This document shows positions 41,580 through 50,783 of a stretch of DNA of 64,000 nucleotides, piece by piece. The stretch comes from HK1 sp965202735 (GTDB taxonomy: Bacteria; Pseudomonadota; Gammaproteobacteria; HK1): assembly GCA_965202735.1 (NCBI GenBank), contig OZ241844.1, forward strand, positions 1,488,001 through 1,552,000, in the 5' to 3' direction. The notes beneath the pieces are model-generated. The model worked only from the letters and a program-made list of their open reading frames with translations. It was not told where the DNA came from and ran no database searches. A program made the position numbers and the translations under genes. Positions within the stretch are counted from its first letter, which is position 1, and each line of letters opens with the position of its first letter.

Positions 41580-42815
41580 ATGACGACGGCGCCCTCACCG
41601 GCGGCCCGCGTTCGATTCCACTCGATCGTCTGGCCCCTCGCGATCGCGGAGACGATCGTCTGGGCGGCCATGTACTACGGCTTCCCGGCCCTGCTCCCGA
41701 CCTGGGAGCGCGAGCTCGGCTGGTCGAAGACCGAGCTCTCGGTCGCCTTCACCCTGTCGGTGCTGGTGTCGGCGTCGCTGGTGCCGGTGGCCGGACGCCT
41801 GATCGACCGCGGTCTGGCCCGCGCGATCTTCACCGGCGGCACGGTGCTCGGCGCGGCGCTGCTCGCGCTGCTCTCGGCCGTCACCGAGCTGTGGCAGTTC
41901 TACTGCGTCTGGATCGGACTCGGCGTCGCGATGTCGGGCACGCTCTACGAAGCCTGCTTCGCGGTGCTGGTCCGCTCGACCGGGGACAGGGCGCGGCGCG
42001 CGATCACCATCGTCTCCGTCGTCGCGGGGCTGGCGGGCACGGTGGCGTTTCCGAGCGCGCACCTGCTGGCCGGGACCCTCGGCTGGCGCGGCGCGGTGCT
42101 GGTGTTCGCGGTGGTGGTCGGCGCCGTGGCGGCGCCGCTCGTCTGGACCGCATGCCGCCGCGCCGAGGTCCAGGCCACCATGCACGCCCCGGAGCCGAGC
42201 GCGAGCGCGGGCCAGGCGCTGGCGGTGGCGCGAAGCCCGGTCTTCTGGCTGCTCGCGGGCGCCATCTTCCTCGCCGCGCTGGACCACGGCATGCTCATCT
42301 CGCACGTGCTGCCGATCCTCGACGACCGCGGGGTCGACGCCGGCTTCGCGGTCCTCGCGGCGTCGTTCATCGGCCCCATGCAGGTCGCCGGGCGGCTGGC
42401 GCTCATGGCGACGGACCGGTTCGCCTCCATCGCGGTCGCCTCCACCGGCTGCTTCGCGATGCTGGCGGCGGCGGGGGCCTGCCTGCTCCACGCCGATGCG
42501 GCGCCGGCCCTCGTCGCCGGGTTCGTGGTGCTGCAGGGCGCGGGCATCGGCATCTCGAGCGTGATGCGCCCGGTGGTCACCGGGGAGCTGCTCGGCCGGA
42601 GGAACTTCGGCGTGGTGTCGGGGCTCGTCGGACTCATGCACATGAGCGGCTACGCGCTCGGTCCGTCGGTGTCGGCGATGGTGTGGGCGTGGGGCGGATA
42701 CGACCGGGTGATCGTCCTCGCCATCGGCGCCGCGGGCGCGGCGGCGATGGCCTTGCTCGCGGCCTGGAGGGGAGGCCGGCGGGGCGGGCCGCGCGAGTCG
42801 TCCCCGGGCGGCTGA
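41580..42815 (+). CDS. MFS transporter
   Basis: A 411-residue protein with 12 predicted helices of the major facilitator superfamily. The loop 2-3 motif appears as GRLIDRGLARAIF, and the central loop lies around residues 195-220. Family type resembles the monocarboxylate/oxalate-formate-like MFS_1 members (LPTWERELGWSKTELSVAFT after helix 1 is typical). It stands alone and diverges from the DUF4258 gene; the intergenic gap is about 115 bp. Substrate unknown. The C-terminal ~20 residues are low-complexity (GGRRGGPRESSPGG). Confidence 0.9.
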   Translation: MTTAPSPAARVRFHSIVWPLAIAETIVWAAMYYGFPALLPTWERELGWSKTELSVAFTLSVLVSASLVPVAGRLIDRGLARAIFTGGTVLGAALLALLSAVTELWQFYCVWIGLGVAMSGTLYEACFAVLVRSTGDRARRAITIVSVVAGLAGTVAFPSAHLLAGTLGWRGAVLVFAVVVGAVAAPLVWTACRRAEVQATMHAPEPSASAGQALAVARSPVFWLLAGAIFLAALDHGMLISHVLPILDDRGVDAGFAVLAASFIGPMQVAGRLALMATDRFASIAVASTGCFAMLAAAGACLLHADAAPALVAGFVVLQGAGIGISSVMRPVVTGELLGRRNFGVVSGLVGLMHMSGYALGPSVSAMVWAWGGYDRVIVLAIGAAGAAAMALLAAWRGGRRGGPRESSPGG

Positions 42816-42994
42816 GCGCGTCGTCCGCTCGGGGCTCGGGCCGCCCCGAGGCGGGGACCGGCGCCCCGCGGCCCGAACGTCGCAACGAGGCGGCTCCCCT
42901 GCCCCGGCCGGGCCGGGCCGGACGGCGGACGCGGACGGCCGGGTCCGGGGGCGGTGCGCGGGTCTCGAGACGCGCGGGCGCGGCGGCTGCCGCG

Positions 42995-44302
42995 CTACTC
43001 GTGCAGCGCGACGAGGCAGCGCCCCAGCCCCAGGTACTCGGAGTTGGGCAGCGAGAACAGCCGGCGAAACTCCGCGACGGAGAGGTCGCCTTCGAGGTAG
43101 TCGTGAAGGAAGGCCCGGCTCGCCCGGTGCATGTGTCGCGGCAGGGTGCAGCCGGCACCCACGGCCGGGTTCGTCCCGGCCGATGCGGTCCGTTTCGCGG
43201 GCGGCGCGGCCGCGGACAGAGCCGCCGCGAGCTCCGTGTGCCCGCGCCGTCGAGCGCGTTCCGCCGGGATCAGGCGGTGGTCGTCGACCGCCGCGGCCCG
43301 CGCGCCATGCGCGAGCAGCAGCGCCACCGCCTCGCCCCGTCCCCGGTCCGCGGCCCAGTGCAGCGGAGTACCGTAGAGCCGGCTGCGGGCGTCGGGGTCC
43401 GCCCCGTGCGCGAGCAGCAGCCGGGCCGTATCGACATGGCCCTCGCGCACCGCGTAGTGCAGCGGCGTGACGAGAAGCTCCGGGGTCGTCGCGCCGACCG
43501 CCGCCCCCCGCCGGACGAGGAACGCGGCAAGCCCGGTGTCGCCGCGCAGCGCCGCGTAGTGCAGCGCGGTGTTGCCCTTGCCGTCGCGCGCACCCACGTC
43601 GGCGCCGAGCGAGACGATCAGCACGGCGGCCTCGCGGCGCCGGGCCGCCGCCGCCCAGTGCAGCAGCGTGCGGTCCCGCGCGAGGCCCGCGTCGGGGTCC
43701 GCCCCACGCGAGCGCAGGAGCTCGGCGACGGCGCGATGCCCGCCCAGCACCGCGATGTGCAGCGGCGTGCGCAGCAGGCCGTCGGCGGGGTCGACCGGTG
43801 CGCCCGCATCCAGCAGAGCGCGCGCAATCGCCACGCTTCCGGTCCGCGCGGCCCGGTGCAGCGCAGCTCCGTGGCGCCGGCTTGCGGCCCCCGGGTCGGC
43901 GCCCTCGCGCAGAAGACGCGCGACCATTTCCATGTCGTCCCGGTCCGCGGCCCGGTGCAGCGCGGTGACCTCGTCGCGGTCCGCCGCGTTGACGTCCGCG
44001 CCTTCGCGCACCAGCAGCATCGCGAGGTCCCGGTGCCCGTACTCCTGCGCCCAGTGCAACAGGGCCGTCCCGTCGGCGTGCCGGGCAGAGGCCGAGCCGC
44101 CGCGGGAGAGACAGGCGCGAACCGCGTCGGCGTCTCCGCGTCCGGCGGCCTCGAAGAGCGCGGGACCGGGGCACGGGCCCGAGAACACGGCACGCACGCC
44201 CCAGACCGTCACCAGGAGCAGGGGCGCGAGCCCGAGGGTCAGCCGCAGCCGACCGTGCCCCGGGCGCTCGCTCCACCACTCTCCGTAGTGCGGCCCGATC
44301 AA
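42995..44302 (-). CDS. Membrane-anchored ankyrin repeat protein
   Basis: A 435-residue protein. After a short basic start comes one membrane helix (LRLTLGLAPLLLVTVWGV), then about nine or ten ankyrin repeats (residues 45-345) with typical turns such as DGTALLHWAQEYGHRDLAML and GNTALHYAALRGDTGLAAFL. A C-terminal non-repeat domain (SRAFLHDYLEGDLSVAEFRR) follows. The repeats would face the periplasm or cytosol as a protein-binding surface. Ankyrin proteins are common in host-associated bacteria but not limited to them. It lies alone between the MFS and GYD genes. Confidence 0.88.
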   Translation of the reverse strand: MIGPHYGEWWSERPGHGRLRLTLGLAPLLLVTVWGVRAVFSGPCPGPALFEAAGRGDADAVRACLSRGGSASARHADGTALLHWAQEYGHRDLAMLLVREGADVNAADRDEVTALHRAADRDDMEMVARLLREGADPGAASRRHGAALHRAARTGSVAIARALLDAGAPVDPADGLLRTPLHIAVLGGHRAVAELLRSRGADPDAGLARDRTLLHWAAAARRREAAVLIVSLGADVGARDGKGNTALHYAALRGDTGLAAFLVRRGAAVGATTPELLVTPLHYAVREGHVDTARLLLAHGADPDARSRLYGTPLHWAADRGRGEAVALLLAHGARAAAVDDHRLIPAERARRRGHTELAAALSAAAPPAKRTASAGTNPAVGAGCTLPRHMHRASRAFLHDYLEGDLSVAEFRRLFSLPNSEYLGLGRCLVALHE

Positions 44303-44402
44303 GGGAGCCTCCCCGGTGATCCCGCCGCGGCCCCGGCGAGCACGGTCTCCCGGGGCCGGCCGGGGACGATGAGCGCCTCGAAGCGCCGCGCGCCGGCCAT
44401 GG

Positions 44403-44798
44403 TCAGGACTCCTTCCGGCCCGCCTTCCCGCCCTTCGGCCTGCCGCGCCGGTCCCGCCCCTCCGACCCCCGTCCGGGGGGCACGTAGATCCCGCTCGCCT
44501 CGCGCGCCTGGTTCATCGCCTCGATCGCCTCCTCCATGGTGAGCAGCGGAATGGTCTCGGTGGCGGTGACGGTGCCGGCGGCGCTCAGGGTCATGGCGAG
44601 CGAGGCGGCGCCCACGTTGTCGGGCAGCTCGAACAGCAGCACGATGTCGTACTCGCCGAAGCAGAAGAAGTAGTAGTGCAGGCGCCCGCCGACCTCCTTG
44701 AGCAGCCGGGTGGTGGTGAGCATCCGATCCTCCGGACGCTGCACCAGCGCGTTCATCGAGTCCTGCGCGTACTTTGCGCGCAGCAGGTAGAAGGCCAT
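44403..44798 (-). CDS. GYD domain protein
   Basis: A 131-residue protein. Residues 1-100 match the GYD (ferredoxin-like, dimeric alpha-beta) family: a start MAFYLLRAKYAQDSMNALV, the signature FGEYDIVLLFELPDNVGAAS in place of strict GYD, and TVTATETIPLLTMEEAIEAM. The last ~25 residues are basic and low in complexity (GRDRRGRPKGGKAGRKES). The function of the family is not established. Start ATG 44798 gives the full domain. The 485 bp upstream hold only a tandem repeat and the tRNA. Confidence 0.82.
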   Translation of the reverse strand: MAFYLLRAKYAQDSMNALVQRPEDRMLTTTRLLKEVGGRLHYYFFCFGEYDIVLLFELPDNVGAASLAMTLSAAGTVTATETIPLLTMEEAIEAMNQAREASGIYVPPGRGSEGRDRRGRPKGGKAGRKES

Positions 44799-44997
44799 GG
44801 CGTCTCGCTCCCGTTCGTCGCCGCATGGTGCGGCGCGGGAAAGTGTGCCACGACCGGCGCCGGCCATGCCCGGCGCCGGTCCGCGGTGCGGGCCGGCTTT
44901 CGCCGCGGACGGCGGGCGAGGGCATGGGCACGGAGGCGGTAAGGGAGCCGGCGGAGCGATCGGGCTGCGATCGCGCAGCCGAAACGGAAACGGATCC

Positions 44998-45165
44998 CGG
45001 TGCCGGCGAGAAACGAGCCCCACATGCTCGCGCCGATGCCGCTGTCCAGCGTACGAAGCGGGAACGGACCCCGGTACCGGCGAGGAGCGAGCCCCACATG
45101 CTCGCGCCGATGCCGCTGTCCGCGCGTACGAAGCGGGAACGGGTCCCGGTGCCGGCGAGGAGCGG
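44998..45165. repeat. 74/75-bp tandem repeat
   Basis: Units begin at 44998, 45072 and 45147 (the last partial) with CGGTGCCGGCGAG or CGGTACCGGCGAG and share CCCACATGCTCGCGCCGATG. The array lies between the GYD gene and tRNA-Arg. It has no coding role that I can see. Confidence 0.9.
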
Positions 45166-45284
45166 GACGCTCCGGCGACATCGGTGACGGGGCGACCGCA
45201 CGCGGCCCGGGGCGCGGCGCACGATCGAGCCGCCCGGCGGTGCGTCGGGACAGGAACGCGGGCGCGATGCGGTCGAATGGAGGA

Positions 45285-45361
45285 TGGCGCGCCCGGAGAG
45301 ATTCGAACTCCCGACCCCCTGGTTCGTAGCCAGGTACTCTATCCAACTGAGCTACGGGCGC
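45285..45361 (-). tRNA. tRNA-Arg (ACG)
   Basis: A 77-base cloverleaf on the minus strand including an encoded CCA. The acceptor stem GCGCCCG pairs with CGGGCGC, and the D arm starts GCTCAGTTGGATAGAG. The anticodon stem CCTGG/CCAGG encloses loop CTACGAA, so the anticodon is ACG. The T arm has TTCGAAT. An ACG anticodon is normally modified to ICG to read CGN codons. Confidence 0.97.
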
Positions 45362-45420
45362 GCTGGGGAGGCGCGATTATAGATGCTCCCATGCCCGAGG
45401 ACGAGCATGCCGACAGCCTG

Positions 45421-45549
45421 CCAGCAATTCCCGCCAAGCGGGAACATGCCCTCGAAATCCCCTCGATTCGACGCCTTGGTGGTCGGTATTGCGCCGGAAT
45501 CCCATCGCGGCACGGCCTCTCCGGGCGTTAGCGGGAATTGCCGACAGCC
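45421..45549 (-). mobile_element. MITE-like element, family B, copy 2
   Basis: Bounded by CCAGCAATTCCCGCCA and GCGGGAATTGCCGACAGC. The interior is the reverse of copies 1 and 4 (CCCTCGAAATCCCCTCGATTCG). It lies between the tRNA and the metallo-hydrolase and just touches the left arm of the 327-bp inverted repeat. Confidence 0.8.
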
Positions 45550-45874
45550 TGCTGCGGGACCCCTCGCCGAACATGCGACGCGCCTTCAGAGCTCCACCAC
45601 CATCCCGTCGAACGCGCACTCCTCCGGGACCTCGTCCGCGTGGGCGAGCATCTCCCGGCTCATGTGGGTGAGGATGATGCGCTTCGCCCCGAAGTCCTGC
45701 CTGTGCGCGACCACCTCGGGGTAGTTGAGATGCTGGCGCACCGGCTTGTCGTAGAAGTAGCACTCGGATACCAGCAGGTCCGCGCCCCGCGCGGCCAGGG
45801 CCATCTGCTCGCCGAACTCCCCGTCGCCGGTGTAGCAGATCACCTTGCCGCCGACCTCGGCGCGGAGCGCGGTC
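45548..45874. repeat. 327-bp inverted repeat, left arm
   Basis: Matches 49577-49251 in reverse orientation; I see only two differences in 327 bases. The arm covers the 3' part of the metallo-hydrolase gene and 38 bases beyond it. Those 38 bases correspond to the end of the class-V aminotransferase gene at the other arm. Confidence 0.95.
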
Positions 45875-46326
45875 GGGTTCGTCTGCCACGTGTGCTTCAC
45901 CGGGCGGGCGGTGACGAGGATGCCCCCCACCGGGGTCGGCACGCCGGGCTCGAGCTCGACCCACTCCAGGTCGAACTTCGGCTTCATCGCGTGCATCCCC
46001 GGAAAGAGCGCCTCCGAGATCAGGAACATGCGGTAGCGCAGGTCGCGCGGGCCGGCCACGACGAGCGGCCGGTCGCGCTTCGACCCCAGCATCGCGTCCA
46101 CCAGCAGGAACGGCACCCCGCCGCAGTGGTCCCCGTGCAGGTGCGTGAGGAGGATCACGTCGATGGAGTTCGGATCGAGGTCCTGCTGGCGGAGCGCGAT
46201 CAGCGACGAAGCTCCGAAGTCCATGGCGAAGCGGACCCCGGCGGCATCGACCAGGATGCAGGTCTGGAAGCGCCCGCCGCTTCCGAAGGAGTCGCCGGAG
46301 CCGACGAATCGTACCGTCGCGGTCAT
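45586..46326 (-). CDS. MBL-fold metallo-hydrolase
   Basis: A 246-residue protein of the metallo-beta-lactamase superfamily. The zinc site motif is LLTHLHGDHCGG, a further ligand is in YTGDGEFG, and a late histidine is in LTHMSRE. The layout resembles RNase Z/PhnP-like or phosphodiesterase-like members; substrate unknown. The gene begins with MTATVRFVGSGDSFGSGG. Its 3' 289 bases are duplicated in inverted orientation at 49251-49539. The original 3' neighbour was probably the aminotransferase gene, of which a 38-bp end fragment remains next to this copy. Confidence 0.9.
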   Translation of the reverse strand: MTATVRFVGSGDSFGSGGRFQTCILVDAAGVRFAMDFGASSLIALRQQDLDPNSIDVILLTHLHGDHCGGVPFLLVDAMLGSKRDRPLVVAGPRDLRYRMFLISEALFPGMHAMKPKFDLEWVELEPGVPTPVGGILVTARPVKHTWQTNPTALRAEVGGKVICYTGDGEFGEQMALAARGADLLVSECYFYDKPVRQHLNYPEVVAHRQDFGAKRIILTHMSREMLAHADEVPEECAFDGMVVEL

Positions 46327-46364
46327 TGCCGTCCGTCCTCGTCGGTGTGCATCGGCGGAGCCAT

Positions 46365-46500
46365 TCAGGAGTCGCGGTCACTGGCCGCGAGTCCCGAACA
46401 TGGCACGGCGGCCCGCGCGCGGTCCTTCGGCATCGAGAGTACCGATCGAGCGTCCGGGGGATCGCTCGATGCGCGAGGCCGCACCGGCGGTGGCGGGCGC
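46365..46500 (-). repeat. Degenerate inverted copy of repeat family A
   Basis: CATTCAGGAGTCGCGGTCACTGGCCGC and CTTCGGCATCGAG follow the reverse complement of the family A repeat (5161, 54420). The rest is eroded. It fills the 190-bp gap between the metallo-hydrolase and the oxidoreductase. Confidence 0.65.
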
Positions 46501-46517
46501 GTGCGGGAGCGGCGCCG

Positions 46518-48602
46518 CTACGCCGCCCGAATCCAGACGCGGTTGTCGTGGAACGCGCACCCGCCCGCCGGGGCCGCCGCGTCCGCGCCGGTCAGCACGT
46601 TGATGCCCTTGCCCTCCTCGAACGCGTGGTTGGGCCAGATGCTCTCGACGACCACCACCCCGCGCTGCATCCCGCCGAACCGCTCGGCGTGGATGACGAG
46701 GCTGCCGCGGTCGTTGCCGAGGCGCACCCGGTCGCCGTCACGGACTCCGAGCGCCATCGCGTCCTCCGGGTGCAGCATCACGCTCGGGCGGCGCTCGCGG
46801 CGGACCGAGGTCGGGGTCTCGGTGAACGACGAGTTGAGGTAGTGCCGCGCGGGGGCGGTCACCAGGCGGAAGGGCATCTCCTCGGTCGCCTCCTCGATGA
46901 CCTCCCAGTGGTCGGGCAGCGGCGGCATCGACGCCAGCAGCTCGTCGCCGACGAAGCCGCGCGGCGTGAACGCCGTCCAGTCGGGCGCGAACCGGAACTT
47001 CCCGTCCGGATGCGCGAAGCCGCCGACGTAGTGCGAATCGTCGAAGTCGGGCTGGCAGTCGAACCAGCGCTCTTCCTCCAGCCGGTCGACGCCTTCCCAT
47101 CCCGAGGCGCGGAGGGTGTGGTCGATGAGCTCGCGCGGCGTCATGTCGAAGCCCGGGTGCTCGGCCCCCAGACGCTTCGCGAGCGCGCGCACCACCTCGT
47201 GGTTCGAGCGGCACTCGCCGGGCGGCTCGACGATCTTCGGGCCGAGGATGATGTGCTGGTGGCCGCCGGACTGGTAGACGTCGTCGTGCTCCAGGAACAT
47301 CGTGGCCGGCAGCACGATGTCCGCCATCGCCGCCGTCTCGGTCATGAACTGCTCGTGCACGCACACGAAGAGGTCGTCGCGCGCGAACCCCCGGTGCACG
47401 CGCTCGAGCTCCGGCGCGATCATCATCGGATTGGTGTTCTGGATGAACAGCGCGGTCACCGGCGGACCGTCGCCGAGGTCGAGCCGGTCGCCGTCCAGGA
47501 TCGGTCCGATGCGCGACTGGTCGAAGACCCGGACCGACGGGTCGATGACGTCGTGTCCCTCGAGCATCGACTTGTCCCAGCGATAGATCGCGCCGCTGTT
47601 GTGGAACGCGCCGCCGCCCTCGTGCAGCCACGCGCCGGTCACCGCCGCGATGGAGAGCGCCGCGTGCATGTTCACCGCGCCGTTGCGCTGGCGGCAGAAG
47701 CCGTACCCGAGGCGGAGGTAGGTGCGCGGGGTGGTCCCGATCATCCGGGCGAGCGTCTCGATGGTGCCGGCCGGCACACCGGTGATGCGCTCCGCCCACG
47801 CGGGCGTCCGGCTCGCGAGGTGGCGCTCCAGCTCGTCCGGGCAGTCGGTATAGCGCGCGAGGTACTCGCGGTTGGCGTGGCCGTCGCGGAAGAGCGCGTG
47901 CATCACCGCGCAGGCGAGCGCCCCGTCGGTGCCGGGACGCACGCAGACGAACAGGTCGGCCTGCTTCGCGGTGGCGTTGCGGTACGTGTCCACGACGACG
48001 ACGGGGGCGCCGCGCCGGCGCCGCGCCTCCAGCGCGTGGGTCATCACGTTGACCTGGGTCGCGGCCGCGTTGGTGCCCCAGATGACGACGAGATCGGACT
48101 TCGCCATCTCGCGCGGGTCGGCTCCCGCAAGCCGGCCGGTCCCCGCGATGAACCCGTTCCAGGCCAGGGTGACGCAGACGGTGGAGTACTGGCCGGAGTA
48201 GCGCTTGACGTGGCGCAGGCGGTTGATCCCGTCGCGCATCACGAGGCCCATGGTCCCCGCGTAGTAGTAGGGCCACACCGCCTCCGAGCCGTGGCGCCGC
48301 TCGGCCTCGAGCAGCGATTCGGCCACGAGGTCGAGCGCGTCGTCCCACGACACCGGCGCGAAGCTCGCGCGCGAGCCCTTGTCCCCGACGCGGCGCAGCG
48401 GCGTGGTCAGGCGGTCGGGGTGGTGGATGCGCTCGGCGTAGCGCGCGACCTTGCTGCACACGACGCCGGCGGTGTAGGTGTTCTCCCGCGCCCCGCGCAC
48501 CTTCCCGATGAGGCGCTCGCCGAGACGCTCGACTTCAAGCGCACAGGTGGAAGGACAGTCGTGGGGGCAGGCGCTGTAGCGGACCTCGGGCTGTGCAGCC
48601 AT
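46518..48602 (-). CDS. Molybdopterin oxidoreductase (DMSO reductase family)
   Basis: A 694-residue enzyme. The N-terminus holds a [4Fe-4S] site, CPHDCPSTC plus a later Cys in GVVCSKV. It is followed by bis-MGD-binding motifs (VIWGTNAAATQVNVM, FIQNTNPMMIAPE) and a C-terminal dinucleotide-binding domain (MLHPEDAMALGVRDGDRVRL). There is no Tat signal, so it is cytoplasmic. It has no attached electron-transfer subunit in the window. The closest general class is the thiosulfate reductase/formate dehydrogenase-like group; substrate unknown. AAGGAG lies eight bases before the ATG. It lies inside the 327-bp inverted repeat pair. Confidence 0.92.
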   Translation of the reverse strand: MAAQPEVRYSACPHDCPSTCALEVERLGERLIGKVRGARENTYTAGVVCSKVARYAERIHHPDRLTTPLRRVGDKGSRASFAPVSWDDALDLVAESLLEAERRHGSEAVWPYYYAGTMGLVMRDGINRLRHVKRYSGQYSTVCVTLAWNGFIAGTGRLAGADPREMAKSDLVVIWGTNAAATQVNVMTHALEARRRRGAPVVVVDTYRNATAKQADLFVCVRPGTDGALACAVMHALFRDGHANREYLARYTDCPDELERHLASRTPAWAERITGVPAGTIETLARMIGTTPRTYLRLGYGFCRQRNGAVNMHAALSIAAVTGAWLHEGGGAFHNSGAIYRWDKSMLEGHDVIDPSVRVFDQSRIGPILDGDRLDLGDGPPVTALFIQNTNPMMIAPELERVHRGFARDDLFVCVHEQFMTETAAMADIVLPATMFLEHDDVYQSGGHQHIILGPKIVEPPGECRSNHEVVRALAKRLGAEHPGFDMTPRELIDHTLRASGWEGVDRLEEERWFDCQPDFDDSHYVGGFAHPDGKFRFAPDWTAFTPRGFVGDELLASMPPLPDHWEVIEEATEEMPFRLVTAPARHYLNSSFTETPTSVRRERRPSVMLHPEDAMALGVRDGDRVRLGNDRGSLVIHAERFGGMQRGVVVVESIWPNHAFEEGKGINVLTGADAAAPAGGCAFHDNRVWIRAA

Positions 48603-48776
48603 CGCAGGGACTCCTTCGGGTTTTCGACCGGCCCGTCGCCGAACCGGCGGACAGCCCAATGGTGAGTCATTTCGCGGGTCATTTCACGCCGCGCCGGTGA
48701 AGGGTAGTGCCTCATTTCGACTTTCTTCCTCGACGCGACATGACTGCCCCGAAGCCGAACCGAGGCCCTGCCATGC

Positions 48777-48890
48777 CGTCGGTGATTCCCGCCAGGCGGG
48801 AACAGACCCCTGAAACCCCCTCGACGACGCCCTCCCGAAGGTCGCAATCGCGCCGGAATCCCACCACGGTGCGCCCTCTTCCGGGCGTCC
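48777..48890 (-). mobile_element. MITE-like element, family B, copy 3 (one end eroded)
   Basis: The left end CGGTGATTCCCGCCAGGCGG is intact and the interior (ACCCCTGAAACCCCCTCGAC) matches copy 2. The right inverted repeat is lost after CTTCCGGGCG. It sits in a 600-bp gap (48603-49200) in which I find no other supported feature. Confidence 0.7.
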
Positions 48891-49200
48891 TCCTTTCCTC
48901 TCCTCGCATCCTGTTCCCCACCGCCGCCGCGCTTCGACCCGCGCCGCCAGCGCTTGTCCCGGCGCTCTGTCGCCGTGGGCGTTGCGCCCTACCCACACCG
49001 TTCGGCGGCGCTCACCTTCGGCTGTCCTCCCGGTCGGCTGGCACTCCTTTGCCCCGCCGTTGTCCCTCAATCGCCCCGCGGGTGAAATCCTGCGGGTCCG
49101 ATCGGCAAGGTCGCTGAGGCTACTTGAACAGCAGACCTGGCATGGCCCCCGGCGGCGTCTTCTCGTCGTCATCCCCGGCTCCGTCTCCAGAACACCCCCG

Positions 49201-49539
49201 ATGTCTCAATCCGGGATCCGCTTCGCCATGGACTTCGGAGCTTCGTCACTGACCGCGCTCCGCGCCGAGGTCGGCGGCAAGGTGATCTGCTACACCGGCG
49301 ACGGGGAGTTCGGCGAGCAGATGGCCCTGGCCGCGCGGGGCGCGGACCTGCTGGTATCCGAGTGCTACTTCTACGACAAGCCGGTGCGCCAGCATCTCAA
49401 CTACCCCGAAGTGGTCGCGCACAGGCAGGACTTCGGGGCGAAGCGCATCATCCTCACCCACATGAGCCGGGAGATGCTCGCCCACGCGGACGAGGTCCCG
49501 GAGGAGTGCGCGTTCGACGGGATGGTGGTGGAGCTCTGA
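49201..49539 (+). pseudogene. Internally deleted copy of the MBL-fold gene
   Basis: The 112-codon frame starts MSQSGIRFAMDFGASSLTAL and joins straight to RAEVGGKVICYTGDGEFGEQ. It lacks about 110 residues, including the HLHGDH zinc motif of the full gene at 45586-46326. The deletion joint lies in GCGCTCCGC, a sequence present at both deletion points in the intact gene, so short direct repeats explain it. The frame is kept but the product cannot bind metal normally. It is convergent with the aminotransferase gene. Confidence 0.88.
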
Positions 49540-49577
49540 AGGCGCGTCACATGTTCGGCGAGGGGTCCCGCAGCAGG
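49251..49577. repeat. 327-bp inverted repeat, right arm
   Basis: The counterpart of 45548-45874. It includes the last 30 bases of the aminotransferase gene. One of the two differences makes the TGA stop of that gene here (TCA on plus), while the left arm has TCG. Confidence 0.95.
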
Positions 49578-50689
49578 TCCACCAGCGCGTCGATGTCGTC
49601 CTCGTCGTTGTAGAGGTGGGGCGAGACCCGCAGGCGGCCCCGGCGCACGGACACCGCGATGCCGCGTTCCGCGCACGCCTCCGCGAGCGCGTCCACATCC
49701 GCGGACGGCGGCCTGACCATCAGGATGCCGGCCCGGTGCTCCGGCGCCGGCGACACCTCGCAGCCGATGGCCTCCAGCGCGCCCGCCGCGCGATCGAGCA
49801 GCCCCGCGATGTGCGCGGCGGTACTGGCGACCCCGGCTTCGAGCAGCAGGTCCACCGCCGCGCCGAGCCCGTAGACCATCGGAAACGCCGGCGCCGCCTC
49901 CTCCAGACGGGACGCGTCGGTGCGCAGGTCGAACCGCGTGCCGTCGAAGGCGAACGGCTCCTCGACGCTGTGCCAGCCGACCAGGGCCGGGCGAAGGTCC
50001 GGCAGCAGGTCGCGGTCCACGTACAGGAACCCGATGCCCAGCAGGCCCAGCATCCACTTGTGCGAGCAGGCGGCCATCGCGTGGATGCCGCTCGCCCTGA
50101 CGTCGATCGGGAACGCCCCGGCCTGCTGGATGCCGTCGACCACGAACAGCACGCCCCGGTCCCGGCAGACCCGTCCGATGGCGTCCACGTCGGTGCGATG
50201 GCCGCTCGCGAACTGCACCGAGCTCACCGCGACCAGCCGGGTGCGCGGCCCGATGGCTTCTTCCACGGAGTCGGGCGTCACCGCCCCGTCCACCACCCGC
50301 AGCTCGCGCACCCTGACCCCGCGGTTCGCGAGATGCTTCCACGCGTAGACGTTGGAGGGGTACTCGAGCGCGCTCGCCACCGCCACCTCGTCTCCGGAGC
50401 GCCAGTCCAGGCCCTCCGCCACCAGCGCCAGGCCGTGCGACGTGCTCCTGACGAACGCGATCTCCTCCGGCGCGGCCCCCACGAGCTCGGCGACCCGCGC
50501 CCGGACCTCCGCCACGCGCGCCCACCAGCGCTCCGACGCCATGCCGCCCCGCGCGACGTGGTCGTCGAGCCAGGCGCCGACCGCCGCCCGCACCCTCGTG
50601 GAGCCGGGTGCGACCGCGGCGCAGTTGAGATAGGCGCGGCCCGCGCAGGCCGGGAACGTGTCGCGGTACTTCAGGCTCGGGGACGGCAT
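49547..50689 (-). CDS. Class-V aminotransferase (cysteine desulfurase-like)
   Basis: A 380-residue PLP enzyme of fold type I. The cofactor lysine is in ACSHKWMLG, a PLP-ring Asp in FVVDGIQQAG, and phosphate contacts are in RSTSHGLAL. There is no cysteine loop typical of true desulfurases, so isopenicillin-N epimerase-like or other class-V roles are possible. The C-terminus ends LVDLLRDPSPNM, within the inverted repeat arm. It lies about 95 bp downstream of the enolase-superfamily gene on the same strand and may be co-transcribed. Confidence 0.9.
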   Translation of the reverse strand: MPSPSLKYRDTFPACAGRAYLNCAAVAPGSTRVRAAVGAWLDDHVARGGMASERWWARVAEVRARVAELVGAAPEEIAFVRSTSHGLALVAEGLDWRSGDEVAVASALEYPSNVYAWKHLANRGVRVRELRVVDGAVTPDSVEEAIGPRTRLVAVSSVQFASGHRTDVDAIGRVCRDRGVLFVVDGIQQAGAFPIDVRASGIHAMAACSHKWMLGLLGIGFLYVDRDLLPDLRPALVGWHSVEEPFAFDGTRFDLRTDASRLEEAAPAFPMVYGLGAAVDLLLEAGVASTAAHIAGLLDRAAGALEAIGCEVSPAPEHRAGILMVRPPSADVDALAEACAERGIAVSVRRGRLRVSPHLYNDEDDIDALVDLLRDPSPNM

Positions 50690-50783
50690 GTCGGCTCCTC
50701 GTGCGATGCGTCGGTGACCGCGTATTGCAGGGGGGTCGGAGGCACACCCCGGGGGAGGGCTCCGGAGGGCGCCGCGGGGTGCG

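Noticed and set aside
45285..45361. tRNA-Arg as the attachment site of the integrase at 24.4 kb
   Set aside because: It is 20 kb away, and I find no copy of the tRNA 3' end near the integrase.
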